Shown: positions 9,367 through 19,152, numbered from the stretch's first letter. The stretch: DNA of 64,000 nt from an uncultured Bacteroidales bacterium (GCA_902792895.1 CADBBK010000005.1:33312-97311), one strand, 5' to 3'. A program made the numbers and translations. The notes: generated by a model not told the origin, from the sequence alone.

Positions 9367-10203
9367 TTATCCGCAATCCCAACAATAATAGGCCCTCGAA
9401 AAGTCGCGGGCGTCTAGGTCGTTGCGGTTGATGAAGACAAAACCGCTGCCCATGTCGCCCCACATGACGAGTTCGCTGCGGTCGATGGTCGAGAACTGGG
9501 AGTCGAGTTGCAGCAACAACGTGTCATGCCTGTCGATGTCTCGACGGGCATCATCTTGTGAAAACATGGGATAGCCAAGCATCTGGTGGCAAGGGCGACG
9601 CATGCCCAATTCTCGATCAAAGTACAGGCACTCGCTGTTGTCCAGATAGCTGTACCACATCTTGCCGTCGTTGCTCTCGCCCGTGATTTCCTTGACGATG
9701 TCAAAGAACAGTTGGTTGAAGTGGCCATCGTTGACGCCTATCACGGTCTGGTCGCGGGTGATGTCGATAGCCACCTCGCGCTTGACAGGCGTGAGCATCT
9801 CGTCGACGCTGGTATGGGTGGGCGCGTCGGTTGGGGTGGCGCAGTCAGCGATTTTTTCATGATAGACGATGCGGAACCCGCCCCCGTCTTGGTCATAGTT
9901 TCCCCGGCAGCCATACATCCTCTCTGGGTTTACACCGATGAACCATTGCAGCATTCCACGCTCGGGCAGCGGGCTCTCCAGCCCCGCCTCAGTACAGTTG
10001 ATCTGCATGAGCATGAGCATCTTATTCCCCTGATCATCAACAGGGAAATCCTTGCCGGCAGGCCAATAAGGCTTGCCGCCGATTTTACTGCCTGTAATGT
10101 CGGGTGTGCGCTCCTCGTTCAACACCAGCTGGTAATGACTGGTTGCGGAACGCCTCTTGATTTCCTCGACAATGCGTATCGCACGCTCACTCACTTGTTC
10201 CAT
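9367..10203 (-). CDS. DUF1963 (YwqG-like) protein
   Basis: This 278-residue cytoplasmic protein belongs to the DUF1963/YwqG family. The indicators are the N-terminal helix, then 'SKIGGKPYWPAG..FP', then 'MLMLMQINC', then 'GMLQWFIG' and the late 'LLLQLDSQ....MWGDMGSGFVFI' motif. These proteins are soluble and of unknown biochemical role. The gene is single, on the minus strand, and separated from the upstream fucosidase by the heptamer array. No clear promoter box is visible. Confidence 0.85.
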   Translation of the reverse strand: MEQVSERAIRIVEEIKRRSATSHYQLVLNEERTPDITGSKIGGKPYWPAGKDFPVDDQGNKMLMLMQINCTEAGLESPLPERGMLQWFIGVNPERMYGCRGNYDQDGGGFRIVYHEKIADCATPTDAPTHTSVDEMLTPVKREVAIDITRDQTVIGVNDGHFNQLFFDIVKEITGESNDGKMWYSYLDNSECLYFDRELGMRRPCHQMLGYPMFSQDDARRDIDRHDTLLLQLDSQFSTIDRSELVMWGDMGSGFVFINRNDLDARDFSRAYYCWDCG

Positions 10204-10240
10204 AATAATAATTCTGTTTCAAAAAATTACTCAATGACTT

Positions 10241-10292
10241 CCTAAAACCTAACGCCTAAAACCTAAAACCTAACGCCTAACGCCTAACGCCT
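10241..10292. repeat. Heptamer array (CCTAAMR)n
   Basis: Seven consecutive 7-bp units alternate between CCTAAAA and CCTAACG, followed by a partial unit. The array includes the stop codon and last residues of the GH29 gene (GVRR-stop). Because 7 is not a multiple of 3, every frame on the plus strand meets TAA. The CCTAACG units also give TAG on the minus strand, so the array closes reading frames on both strands. A related array lies at 62721-62748. Confidence 0.85.
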
Positions 10293-11752
10293 ACATAAAA
10301 CCCCTCTACATTGTTGATGCAGGGGCATGCGCGGCTGTCAAGGATGCGAATGCGCCATTCTTTGGCCGTCCTCTCGTTGAAGCGCACGATGCGTTTGTAG
10401 CCGATAGTGGTGGTTTCCTCGTTGCCAATCACGGGCACCCATTTGCCGCAACAGGTCTTGCTCTCGATTACAAATTCCTTGACGCGTTGGCCCAGTGGGA
10501 TGTATTCCTGCAGCATAATGCAGTCCAGAGTGATTTCTTTCTTGCTCTTGATGAACAGGTCGGCAGCGGTGACGCCGTCGCTGGGAGCCCAGTAGGTGTC
10601 CCAGTTGCCGTCGCCGGCCATGTCGGCTCGGTAGGCCTTGCAACGGGTGTCGCTGGCGCTGAACTTGGCTTTGGACAGCAGGTTTTGGCCCAACTCGCGC
10701 TGAATGCGTTCATGCCACTGGACCGCGGTAGCCGAGTCGATGGGATGGATAAGTCCGTCGCGGTCAACAGGGAAGTTCAGCAGGAGCGTGCCGTTATGGC
10801 CCACACTCCGGTAATACAGGTCGGTCAACTCATCTACGGTCTTCACCTTGTCATCCTCGCTCTCGTGGTAGAACCATCCGGGACGGATGCTCGTGTCGCA
10901 CTCGCTGGCACACCAGGTGTCGCCGTCGGCATGGCCCGACTGCAGTTCTTCATATTGCGGATAGCCGGGATAGACTTTCCCGCCGCGCAAGAAAGCCCAG
11001 TTCGTCGCATTGGCATAGCCCTTTTCGTTGCCCACCCAGCGGCATCCGGGGCCGCCGTCCGAGAAGATGATGGCACTCGGCTGCAAGCGGTTGACGATGC
11101 CCCAGGCCCGAGGGTAATTGTAATAGGTGCTGCGGTCAATCTCGCGTTTTTCGCGTGCCCCGCCATACCAGCCATCACCACCGTTGGCTCCATCAAACCA
11201 TACCTCGAACACGTCGCCATACTGCGTCATCAGTTCCTCGAGCTGGTTATAATAATAGGTGACATACTCCTGAGTGCCGTAACTGGCCTGATGGCGGTCC
11301 CACGGTGACAGATACACCCCGAACCGTATGCCATATTTCTTGCAGGCTTCCGATAGTTCCTTCACCACGTCGCCCTTGCCATTGCGGAAAGGTGACGATG
11401 CCACGCTGTAGTCCGTGAAGCGGCTGGGCCATAGGCAGAAACCATCATGGTGCTTGCACGTGAGGATTACCCCGCGCATGCCGGCCTTCACCAGCGTCTG
11501 CACCCATTGTTCGCAGTCGAGTCGGGTAGGGTTGAACGAACTCGCAGGCGCATCACCATAGCCCCATTCTTTGTCGTTGAACGTGTTCGGTCCGAAGTGG
11601 ATAAACGCATACGTTTCCAGCTTCTGCCACTCCACCTGCTGCGGACTCGGCACCGGTAGGCAAGCCTCCGGAGCCTGATTATTGTCAGCCATCGCATTCC
11701 ATGCTACCAGCACTGCAACGGCAATCGTCAATATCAATCTATTGTTTATCAT
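10277..11752 (-). CDS. Alpha-L-fucosidase, GH29, secreted
   Basis: This encodes 491 residues from the ATG at 11752. The frame stays open further upstream through a tandem duplication, but the signal peptide (MINNRLILTIAVAVLV) and the promoter at 11776-11806 place the start here. The enzyme removes alpha-linked fucose from glycans. The GH29 barrel includes FIHFGPNTF, CKHHDGFCLWPS and VWFDGANGG, with Asp187 as the likely nucleophile. A C-terminal F5/8-type or discoidin-like domain (about residues 360-488) may bind sugar. The last four codons and the stop lie inside a heptamer array, so the native C-terminus may have been altered. A role in host mucin or dietary glycan use is inferred from the family. 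Confidence 0.93.
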   Translation of the reverse strand: MINNRLILTIAVAVLVAWNAMADNNQAPEACLPVPSPQQVEWQKLETYAFIHFGPNTFNDKEWGYGDAPASSFNPTRLDCEQWVQTLVKAGMRGVILTCKHHDGFCLWPSRFTDYSVASSPFRNGKGDVVKELSEACKKYGIRFGVYLSPWDRHQASYGTQEYVTYYYNQLEELMTQYGDVFEVWFDGANGGDGWYGGAREKREIDRSTYYNYPRAWGIVNRLQPSAIIFSDGGPGCRWVGNEKGYANATNWAFLRGGKVYPGYPQYEELQSGHADGDTWCASECDTSIRPGWFYHESEDDKVKTVDELTDLYYRSVGHNGTLLLNFPVDRDGLIHPIDSATAVQWHERIQRELGQNLLSKAKFSASDTRCKAYRADMAGDGNWDTYWAPSDGVTAADLFIKSKKEITLDCIMLQEYIPLGQRVKEFVIESKTCCGKWVPVIGNEETTTIGYKRIVRFNERTAKEWRIRILDSRACPCINNVEGFYVGVRR

Positions 11753-11775
11753 ACTCTTTGTTTTTTTTCGTGAGG

Positions 11776-11806
11776 CAAAGATAGTGCAAGCCGAAGACAG
11801 AACAAA
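11776..11806 (-). promoter_or_regulatory. GH29 promoter
   Basis: On the minus strand, TTTG (complement of 11803-11806) is followed after 19 bases by TATCTTTG (complement of 11776-11783), an ideal Bacteroidetes promoter. The predicted transcript starts about 15-20 bases before the ATG at 11752. The -33 box lies inside the first copy of the 82-bp duplication. In the second copy the equivalent -7 position reads TACGCTGC, so only one copy is a complete promoter. Confidence 0.75.
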
Positions 11807-11940
11807 AAGAATACTTTCTTTTTTTTCTGTTGAGGCGCCGCCTATCTTCGCCGCCAGGCAGCGTAGTGCAAGCCGAACACAGAACAAAAAGAATACTTTC
11901 TTTTTTTCTGTTGAGGCGCCGCCTATCTTCGCCGCCAGGT
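11783..11940. repeat. Tandem duplication, period 82 bp
   Basis: The segment 11783-11859 recurs at 11865-11940 with a period of 82 bases. The differences are one substitution (GAAGACAG versus GAACACAG) and one T fewer in the poly-T run. The near identity points to a recent duplication. Each copy includes the GTGCAAGCCGAA motif, a poly-T tract and GGCGCCGCCTATCTTCGCC. The copy nearest GH29 holds the working -33 box. Confidence 0.85.
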
Positions 11941-12221
11941 ACACAAATGAGAATAGACTAGATAAGACTAGAAAAGAAACAGGGCTCGAAATATTTTTAA
12001 CATTTCTTTTTATGTCTTGGATGAGAGAAAACGGCCTGAAGAATACTCTATCTAAGTGAATTAAACAGGTTACATTGGTGAGCCTGCTTAAGATTTTTTG
12101 ACTTTTAGAGCTTATTGGCATGGATTTTGCAAGTGGTTTTGACAGGAAGTATCATTTTCACAGCTTGGGTATCTCCATGCGATAAGTGACTAATTAACAA
12201 GTATATAAACACAATTATTAT

Positions 12222-15086
12222 ATGGAAAACAAATCTTACCCCATTTATTCTGTTTTGGCAATAATCATAGTTGCCATGGTGTTGATGATGTGCCGCACAG
12301 CATCGCGCTTTGTGTTCTCTATCCAAAGCTTCGATCTTAACACCGATGAAGTCACCGTTGGTGCTAATTCCGGCATAGCCTTCAACAGAGTGCCTCACGA
12401 TTTCATGACCATCAAGCAGTTGGACAAGTGCTATGAATGGACGATCAATCCCAAGTACTTAGCGGAGGATTCGCTAATGTACTATTTTGTGAATAACGTC
12501 AATCCCAACTTCCATCCTCTCGGTGATGGCTCGGTGACGGTCAATGTCCCGCTTACAAACGGCTCTACCCGTCAGGTGACATTGTCTTCACAAGATCTCC
12601 AAGGATTGCTTAGCGGTCCCAAGAGCAAGTACGTCTTACTGCGAACTATCTTGCAGATGCAGGCCCAAGACTCCGTTAGCGATGTGGATTACACCACCAT
12701 CAAGGCTCTTCGATCCTGCTTTGCTCGAACAGACGAAAATTCCCCTTGGGGCATTGTCATCCTCGACAAGTACACCTCGTTTGTGCAACCCGATGGCAAG
12801 TCCATTCCCTATGTGATGCATGGTCGCACCGACAGCATCGAAGGCAGTAAAGTCCCGGCTGAGACCTGCAAGATCCAATTCTACCGAGTGGCGGACTACA
12901 GTATTCGTCCCGATAAAGTTGATGATGAAATGTTTCACATCGACAAGATTCACTATGTTGCCAAGCCGGTTCTCACATTGACTAAATGGGGAGCAGGACA
13001 CGTCATGCTCACCCCGATAGACAAGGGTCTGCATGTTGCCTTTCCCAAGGCCTTAACTTACATTGAGCGCATCGACTCATTGCGCAAAGACGCTGAGGTA
13101 TCATCGGGCATCTTAACATATCAACAAAACGATGGCTCGTTCCCTGTGGCCAGGAACCTGTTACTACCGATCTATTCATCGGCTCTCGCCCGTGATGCCG
13201 CCAGCCTCAGAGTTAATGCCGACACGCTTGCCATTGTTACCGGCCCCAATAAATTCATGGAGGTGAGTGGCAAGATGCGCTTAGTTCCTGGTTTTGATAA
13301 GTTGGACTTGGACGCCGGCACGGGAACGCTTCATGCTCAGGTCGGTGTCATCGACTACAGGTTTATTCTTTCTTACTTCTGGCTGTCGCTGCTCGTCTTT
13401 GCAATCTTGCTTATCACTTACTGCTGGCTCATGAGCACAAAAGGCATTTCAAGCAATGTGAGGCAGAATATGCCTCGCTTAACGAGGACACTTCCAGCCT
13501 ATTTCTCTGTGATCTTCACCGTTGCTTTTGCCTACGGCGTAGCACGTATTATGATTGCTTTTAGGCTGTCCTATTCTTATCCATATTTTGAGAAGCTGAC
13601 TGGCATCATAACAGTCTCGGTTGCACTTATGCTGATCCTTTTGTATATGCTGTCGATTGTCTTCAACAGCGGGGTCGTGAGGCTGGAACGCCATGGTCGT
13701 AAGCCCATGTTCAGGCTCATTGCTACGACTGTCATTCCATTGTTCTGCCTCGCTCTGACTTGGGCTGCCTTCAAGATGATGGACCATGGCATCAGTGCAG
13801 CCATGCTCTCTTCCTATTACCCTGGAGAGTTGGGGGACCACAACCCATTACATTGGGCTAAAGCAGTGGCCATGAACGATAATCACAGAACAGTGCCTTA
13901 TACACTCGCCCTGGTCAATGCCCTCTTGATTATTCTTGGAGCGTTCCTCCTAAATATGTCGAAATCAAATCCTCTTGTCGTTTGGGCAAAAACTTTCTGG
14001 AACGCTACTCTGGGTCCTGTCTTCGCATGGATAAAGAAGCTACCATTTGTAGCAAAGATAAAAGCAAAGCTCCAAGGAGGCAATTACTTCGTTGCTCTTG
14101 TGGTGGGTTGCGGACTGGTTTTGGCGGTTTCCTTGCTCCCTGGCAACTATTCAACCGCCTTAATAACGCTCATTGGTATCCTCGGCTTGACAAGAACACT
14201 GTTGTCCATTGATTACCATATCCCTAGGTACCGAACGCCAACTCGGCTTGTCCGTATCGTAGGTCCCAAGGCGTTTTGGCTCTCCATGATCGCCTGTATA
14301 TGCTATTTCACTGCAGCTTTTATTTTTGGCGACAAGGGCTACTTAACCAACTTATTAGGTTACCTATGCATGGGCATCATTGTTTATGTTCTGGCAGCCA
14401 AAGAGTCTGGACCAACTGACAGTTATGAGGATAATGTGCAGGATTTATATCGTAAAGGCATTCGAAATGCAATGATTTCATTTCTTGTTTTGATGGTATT
14501 CTTCATAAAAATAGTCTTACCAATTATCTTGCCGGTTGATGCAGTCACTTATGATAGGAAGAGCCAACGCTTCAATGCGGCATGGCAGACCGAGCGATAC
14601 TTTGACTCTGGCTATCGTACTGCCAATAGCAATCAAGAATTCTTTATGATAAGTGATCACTACATGTTTAATAATGACGGCTCTGATCCATTGTCTAGTA
14701 CTAAACGTGTTTTGCATTCCTCAATCTCTACAGGCCAATCACCCGTGATTCTCAATGATGTGTCAGCACAGTCATCTTTTTTTGGAACTTACGGGGTTGG
14801 CGCCTTTATTGCTTTCTTCACTCTATTGACTGTGTTAAGTTGGCTTGTCCTCAGCTATACACTTACCAAAGAAGGTGAACTCTCTAAGCAGCGGTTGTAT
14901 CGGCTAATGGCCATCCTATTGTGGCTGAGCTCGACGATCTATTTATACGTGTCTTACTCAGGACTAATTCCGTTTACAGGCCGACTCATTCCTGGTTACG
15001 GTTTGGAAGCTGTTGGTGAAGCATTGGAAACTTCTGTCCTCTTGGCATTTATGACTGCTTCTCCCGTCAAGAAACTAATCAAATAA
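12222..15086 (+). CDS. SEDS (FtsW/RodA)-like polytopic membrane protein with extracytoplasmic domain
   Basis: This encodes 954 residues. One membrane segment at about residues 8-26 is followed by a large extracytoplasmic region to about residue 378. After it come roughly ten to twelve membrane segments. Within these, LLPGNYSTALITLIGIL resembles the SEDS 'QPDxGTA' helix. The C-terminus (SGLIPFTGRLIPGYGLEAVGE, about 911-932) resembles the SEDS 'GLLPVTGxPLPFxSYGG' motif, preceded by a NDVSAQSSFFGTYGVGA segment in the right place. SEDS proteins are lipid II glycosyltransferases that pair with class B PBPs, and such a PBP-like gene lies four genes downstream. The match is by eye and the motifs are diverged. 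The gene is longer than normal SEDS proteins (about 400 residues) because of the N-terminal domain. Confidence 0.6.
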   Translation: MENKSYPIYSVLAIIIVAMVLMMCRTASRFVFSIQSFDLNTDEVTVGANSGIAFNRVPHDFMTIKQLDKCYEWTINPKYLAEDSLMYYFVNNVNPNFHPLGDGSVTVNVPLTNGSTRQVTLSSQDLQGLLSGPKSKYVLLRTILQMQAQDSVSDVDYTTIKALRSCFARTDENSPWGIVILDKYTSFVQPDGKSIPYVMHGRTDSIEGSKVPAETCKIQFYRVADYSIRPDKVDDEMFHIDKIHYVAKPVLTLTKWGAGHVMLTPIDKGLHVAFPKALTYIERIDSLRKDAEVSSGILTYQQNDGSFPVARNLLLPIYSSALARDAASLRVNADTLAIVTGPNKFMEVSGKMRLVPGFDKLDLDAGTGTLHAQVGVIDYRFILSYFWLSLLVFAILLITYCWLMSTKGISSNVRQNMPRLTRTLPAYFSVIFTVAFAYGVARIMIAFRLSYSYPYFEKLTGIITVSVALMLILLYMLSIVFNSGVVRLERHGRKPMFRLIATTVIPLFCLALTWAAFKMMDHGISAAMLSSYYPGELGDHNPLHWAKAVAMNDNHRTVPYTLALVNALLIILGAFLLNMSKSNPLVVWAKTFWNATLGPVFAWIKKLPFVAKIKAKLQGGNYFVALVVGCGLVLAVSLLPGNYSTALITLIGILGLTRTLLSIDYHIPRYRTPTRLVRIVGPKAFWLSMIACICYFTAAFIFGDKGYLTNLLGYLCMGIIVYVLAAKESGPTDSYEDNVQDLYRKGIRNAMISFLVLMVFFIKIVLPIILPVDAVTYDRKSQRFNAAWQTERYFDSGYRTANSNQEFFMISDHYMFNNDGSDPLSSTKRVLHSSISTGQSPVILNDVSAQSSFFGTYGVGAFIAFFTLLTVLSWLVLSYTLTKEGELSKQRLYRLMAILLWLSSTIYLYVSYSGLIPFTGRLIPGYGLEAVGEALETSVLLAFMTASPVKKLIK

Positions 15087-15123
15087 CTAATAATAATTAC
15101 TTGAACTAAAACTTAATTACCAC

Positions 15124-16503
15124 ATGAAGAAGCTTTTGTTACATCTCGCTAAATGGAGTAGTATGCGGGCCTATTGGGTATTCCCGGGTATTTATCTGAT
15201 GCTGTCGCTGCTGTGTATGGCATTTGGCCAGACCCACTTTAATGTCTATGGTCTGTTATGCTCAGCAGTCTTAGGTATTATGTGCCACTATGCCACAAAG
15301 TCATGGCTTAAAAAAGAGTTCGATGATAATAAGATTGATTTGGATCGTAGCAATAATTATGATTCCGAAAAGTCTTTTGCATGCTTATGGCGAGACATGC
15401 CATGGTGGGAACGTCTGCTGTGGATTCCCATCTTAGGTTTTCTGTGCATCGCTTGGTGGGTTATGGTAAAAGGCCTTGGGGTCCTGTTTGTAGGAGGCGT
15501 TTCTGCGTTCGTGTATGCTTTCTCTACTGTTGTGGCTCTCACCCTATTATGGCTCATTGTCATGATAACACGCAAGAAACACATTGTCGGCTTTGTTTTG
15601 TTGTACCTTGTCTTTGACGGCATGAGTGCCTTCTCTTTCAATTTCGTAGAGTTTTACGACAACGTGAGCTCTACCCAGCGCATGGATCGCGACATGAAAG
15701 ACTGCCGTAGGTTTAGTGACATCCAGGGCAAATATATCTCCTTGGTCAAGGACCGTGTTGATGAACTTCATGAGAATTCTACTGCCAAAGTCGTCTCGTT
15801 GAAGAAGGACAAGGCCAATGTTGAGAAAGATGCTCAGCAGTTGCGTTCCAATGCTAGGAACAGTTTCTTTTGGGAGGATATGAAAAGGCAGAATAAGGCA
15901 GCTAGTGAAAAGGAAACCCAGGCACTCAAATATCAATCGTCGATTGATGATGCATCGGCACTTGTAGCTCATGCCAATGGATTGAAAGTCAGGGTGGATT
16001 CGATGTGGGTCTATAAAGAAAAGCTAGATTCGCTCACGGCATTGTATCGCAACGATAAGCAGCATTTCACTGTCAAGGATTGGCAGACGTGCAAGGACTT
16101 AGCCCAGCAGATTGGCGCAACACTTATCAATCTCTCCAGCGATGCACAACTGAAGGGTAAAGTACAATTGGACTCAACCGAAGTGGCCGATATCATGCGA
16201 CATCTCAAGTGTGAAGACCAGGATCGCTTTGCAAGCCTGAATAAGTTATTTAAGGCCATCAATGCGCTTTTCTTGCAGGATAACCAGACAACGCAATCTT
16301 CCGATCTGCTGGCGATGAATGATTCTGCTATAGTTAGGGCTACGCCTGTTGTCAAGCCAGCTGCGTCACATGCGGCACCGCTTGACGAGGACCAGCAGTT
16401 TGAGAACCGCTTACTCTACATGAGTATCATGCTCAGTGTGCTTATTGACTTATTGCCATTAGCCTTAGGCATCTTTGTTGCCTATTGCCGTCCACAAGAT
16501 TAG
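15124..16503 (+). CDS. Membrane protein with central coiled coil
   Basis: This encodes 459 residues of unrecognised family. About four hydrophobic segments fill residues 1-180, including ILGFLCIAWWVMV and VVALTLLWLIVMI. A charged helical stretch (about 190-400) with Lys/Glu/Asp/Gln heptads is likely a coiled coil. A final membrane segment (LYMSIMLSVLIDLLPLALGIFVAY) lies near the C-terminus. It sits 37 bases after the SEDS-like gene and 16 bases before the GTPase-like gene, so it belongs to the same operon. A scaffolding role between membrane and cytoplasmic parts is inferred only from topology. Confidence 0.75.
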   Translation: MKKLLLHLAKWSSMRAYWVFPGIYLMLSLLCMAFGQTHFNVYGLLCSAVLGIMCHYATKSWLKKEFDDNKIDLDRSNNYDSEKSFACLWRDMPWWERLLWIPILGFLCIAWWVMVKGLGVLFVGGVSAFVYAFSTVVALTLLWLIVMITRKKHIVGFVLLYLVFDGMSAFSFNFVEFYDNVSSTQRMDRDMKDCRRFSDIQGKYISLVKDRVDELHENSTAKVVSLKKDKANVEKDAQQLRSNARNSFFWEDMKRQNKAASEKETQALKYQSSIDDASALVAHANGLKVRVDSMWVYKEKLDSLTALYRNDKQHFTVKDWQTCKDLAQQIGATLINLSSDAQLKGKVQLDSTEVADIMRHLKCEDQDRFASLNKLFKAINALFLQDNQTTQSSDLLAMNDSAIVRATPVVKPAASHAAPLDEDQQFENRLLYMSIMLSVLIDLLPLALGIFVAYCRPQD

Positions 16504-16519
16504 AGGAATTATAGAAACA

Positions 16520-19141
16520 ATGGAAACCATTATCAACATATTACCCATGAGCCAACGTCACGATGTCGGGTTGATGAGGCAGCGCGTCATGGAAGGCATT
16601 TCTCTTTTTGCTGAGGCTCGGCAGTGGCATGGTCGTGATGTCGCTATCAAAATGCATTTTGATAGCAGCAACGAGGTGTTGACCATCAGCGGTGGTAGAC
16701 ATCATTTGCCTGTGAGCACCATCCGCTTCATCACATTGGATTTGGACCAAGGATATCGTCGTGAGATGGCTTTAATAAATCGCTGGGCCTCACAATTCTC
16801 CCGACTAATAATTGTGGTCGATGCCAAGGAGTTGCTGGAATCTCCAGAGCTCCGGCATGAAGTAACCTCGCGGCGTTTGGCCAAGAGTGAGCGTTATTTC
16901 GATGTAGAGATAATGCTCATGGATGTCGAGTGCATCATGGACATTGAGGATACGGATGACTATGATTCTACATACATTGGAGTGAGTGCAGCCTTCGGAA
17001 GCAAACCTTATAACGGCTCGCGGTTAAAAAAAGTATACCAAGAACAGTGGAATGAGGTCTATTCACTTGGTTTGGCACAAAATTTGCTGCTCTATAGGCG
17101 CCGCTATACCAATCGTCCACTGTATTTACCAATGTTGCTCATCTGCCATAGCGACCAGCATCAGCAAATGGGCTATCAGGAGTTATTATTTTCCTGTATT
17201 AATCAGGCTGTAAAACCCCATTCATTGACACTCAATAATTCATCAACTTATAATACTGTTCCAACTATGGATTTATTCAAGTACGACTACCATTTTTTGG
17301 AAAAACTGGTTTCCACCAGATTCCGTGATTCCAGGAATATTCGCATGGCAGTTATTGGGCTTACCAGTAGCGGTAAAACTTATCTGCTAGCGGATTTCGT
17401 GGCTGCACTGGAGGAGTTCGGTTTTAAATTCTTTACCTGTGATGCATCGGCTTTAAACAAGCCCAATGCTGCTGTTTTTCTCAATCAGATTTCAAACTAT
17501 GATGATGGGATCTGGAAGACGGATGTTTATGCAGGTCGCCCTACAAATCAGTATCTGACTCTTTACACAAAAGGTGGAGAGAGGTTCTTGCTAGAGTTTG
17601 TGGATATCCCGGGTGAAGTGATAACCAGAGATTCCATTAATGAGTTTGATGCTATCCTTAACGCATTGATTGCATCAAAAGACCCCATTTTCAAGGAAAC
17701 GACATGGAAACGAGGAAATGGCCAAGTAGTAAAGACAATTGAGTTCCTTTCCGATAACAATCGTAAGTCATCCCGTCAGGAGCTTAAAGATGCCGATATT
17801 CAACTCCGTGGAAACCAAGCTGATGAACAGTCATCTTTGATTTCCAACACGTCTATTGTCTCAGGAGTGGCTACTCAAGGATTTAGATCGTTGACTTATG
17901 TGACTAATGAAGAAGTTATAAAAGAGTTGCGTGAGCAAAGATACAAACCGGTTATGAGTAAAGCACAGAAGTTCTTGGCTGGAATTCAAAAGGCTTTGGT
18001 TTATCTTAAGCTGAAGAAGTACGTTCAAGTTAAGGACGCAATGATATCTGGCCAGCATCTGTTGGAACATCTTGAGGAGTATGTAACCGACACTGTGATA
18101 AATGCTATCATAGATGCCTGGGAGGCTCTTGGTATTGATCAAATAATTAATACCTTAGGTGTGCCCCTTACTGAAACTTATAATGGAAAACTGAAGCAGA
18201 CCGATAGCAATAAGGAACGCTTTGAAAAAGTATACAAGAACCATTTCTATTTCCACTACTACACCTATTTCTCGACTGATATCGTATTATGTGATAAATG
18301 TGCTGTGCCTTATGATCACATGTCATTAGTCAGGAAACAAGTTAAGAATGCTGACGGTACTATTTCAGAACGGCCTCTTACAAGTAAAGAGCGTGATGAG
18401 GAGTTAGAAAGAATGACGACCAAATATTGGGACATGGTGAAAGCGTTAAAACAACTACTATCAAAGAAATCTGTTCATGAGAAAAACCTCTATCTGGCCT
18501 TTAGGGGGGTGGATAGCTTTATTGATGGTAATCGCTTCAAGGAATTGCACCAAAAGGGCTTATCTGCCAATACTCTTTATTCCTTGTTTGTCATGCACTT
18601 GTTTGCATCATTGGGCGCTCCTGTTGATGCCATGCCTGACGCAAACGAGTTTTGGCGTGCCATTTGCTCGACTAATCCTGATGCTAAGGATGACATCGCA
18701 AAGGTGCTGTTTCAGGAATATAGGGATGGCAAGCATGACCTGTACATCAAGCCCAATCCCACTAATGGAAAACCCGCTTATTATATGACATCGTCATATG
18801 GCCTACATGAGCATCTGAAGGACCGTATTAGGCGTTTCTCTAAAATTCCCATGGTGACACGCATACCTGACACCGGCGATACTGCTTTTGCTTCAATATT
18901 AGGCAATATGCTCCCCCCTCACGTCTATTTTACCTCAACACCCATAGATCGTGATTTTAATATTTGTGGGCATGATATGTCTCATAGTGTGAGGCTCTTT
19001 ACCGGCAACGCTCGCCATGAAGAAGAACGCTTTTATTTTGGAACGCGAAACTTGGTTGCTGATATGTTGCTGGCTCATGGCATTCATGGCATCGATGACG
19101 TTCATGGTAAGTTGCTAGCCTATTGTTATCAGAACTGCTAA
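16520..19141 (+). CDS. P-loop GTPase-like protein (TRAFAC type, putative)
   Basis: This encodes 873 residues from the ATG at 16520; an upstream in-frame start would overlap the previous gene. The N-terminal 270 residues are a separate mixed alpha/beta domain. A Walker A motif GLTSSGKT at residues 280-287 is followed about 75 residues later by VDIPGE (Asp362, Gly365), the DxxG spacing of translation-factor-class GTPases. A further helical region and a C-terminal alpha/beta part follow. No transmembrane segment is seen. GTPases of this style occur with a large partner protein (GAP1 families) in NTP-dependent conflict systems. The adjacent gene, 11 bases downstream, would be such a partner. GTP specificity is not proven by the sequence. 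Confidence 0.6.
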   Translation: METIINILPMSQRHDVGLMRQRVMEGISLFAEARQWHGRDVAIKMHFDSSNEVLTISGGRHHLPVSTIRFITLDLDQGYRREMALINRWASQFSRLIIVVDAKELLESPELRHEVTSRRLAKSERYFDVEIMLMDVECIMDIEDTDDYDSTYIGVSAAFGSKPYNGSRLKKVYQEQWNEVYSLGLAQNLLLYRRRYTNRPLYLPMLLICHSDQHQQMGYQELLFSCINQAVKPHSLTLNNSSTYNTVPTMDLFKYDYHFLEKLVSTRFRDSRNIRMAVIGLTSSGKTYLLADFVAALEEFGFKFFTCDASALNKPNAAVFLNQISNYDDGIWKTDVYAGRPTNQYLTLYTKGGERFLLEFVDIPGEVITRDSINEFDAILNALIASKDPIFKETTWKRGNGQVVKTIEFLSDNNRKSSRQELKDADIQLRGNQADEQSSLISNTSIVSGVATQGFRSLTYVTNEEVIKELREQRYKPVMSKAQKFLAGIQKALVYLKLKKYVQVKDAMISGQHLLEHLEEYVTDTVINAIIDAWEALGIDQIINTLGVPLTETYNGKLKQTDSNKERFEKVYKNHFYFHYYTYFSTDIVLCDKCAVPYDHMSLVRKQVKNADGTISERPLTSKERDEELERMTTKYWDMVKALKQLLSKKSVHEKNLYLAFRGVDSFIDGNRFKELHQKGLSANTLYSLFVMHLFASLGAPVDAMPDANEFWRAICSTNPDAKDDIAKVLFQEYRDGKHDLYIKPNPTNGKPAYYMTSSYGLHEHLKDRIRRFSKIPMVTRIPDTGDTAFASILGNMLPPHVYFTSTPIDRDFNICGHDMSHSVRLFTGNARHEEERFYFGTRNLVADMLLAHGIHGIDDVHGKLLAYCYQNC

Positions 19142-19152
19142 ATGTAGAGGAC

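Larger units (their letters stand above)
11753..12221. other. Divergent intergenic region between GH29 and the SEDS-like gene
   Basis: These 469 bases hold the GH29 promoter, the 82-bp tandem duplication (11783-11940) and about 280 bases upstream of the SEDS-like gene. In the latter part I find no full TAnnTTTG box on the plus strand. The nearest candidate is a GGTTTTG at about 12134-12140 followed by a weak TATCATTTT. The cluster's main promoter is therefore not identified. Confidence 0.4.

Noticed and set aside
10241-10292. Heptamer array considered as CRISPR
   Set aside because: The units are 7 bp with no spacers, and no cas genes are present.
11753-12121. N-terminal extension of the GH29 frame through the duplicated region
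   Set aside because: The extension is in-frame translation of the 82-bp repeats, and the signal peptide and promoter place the start at 11752.
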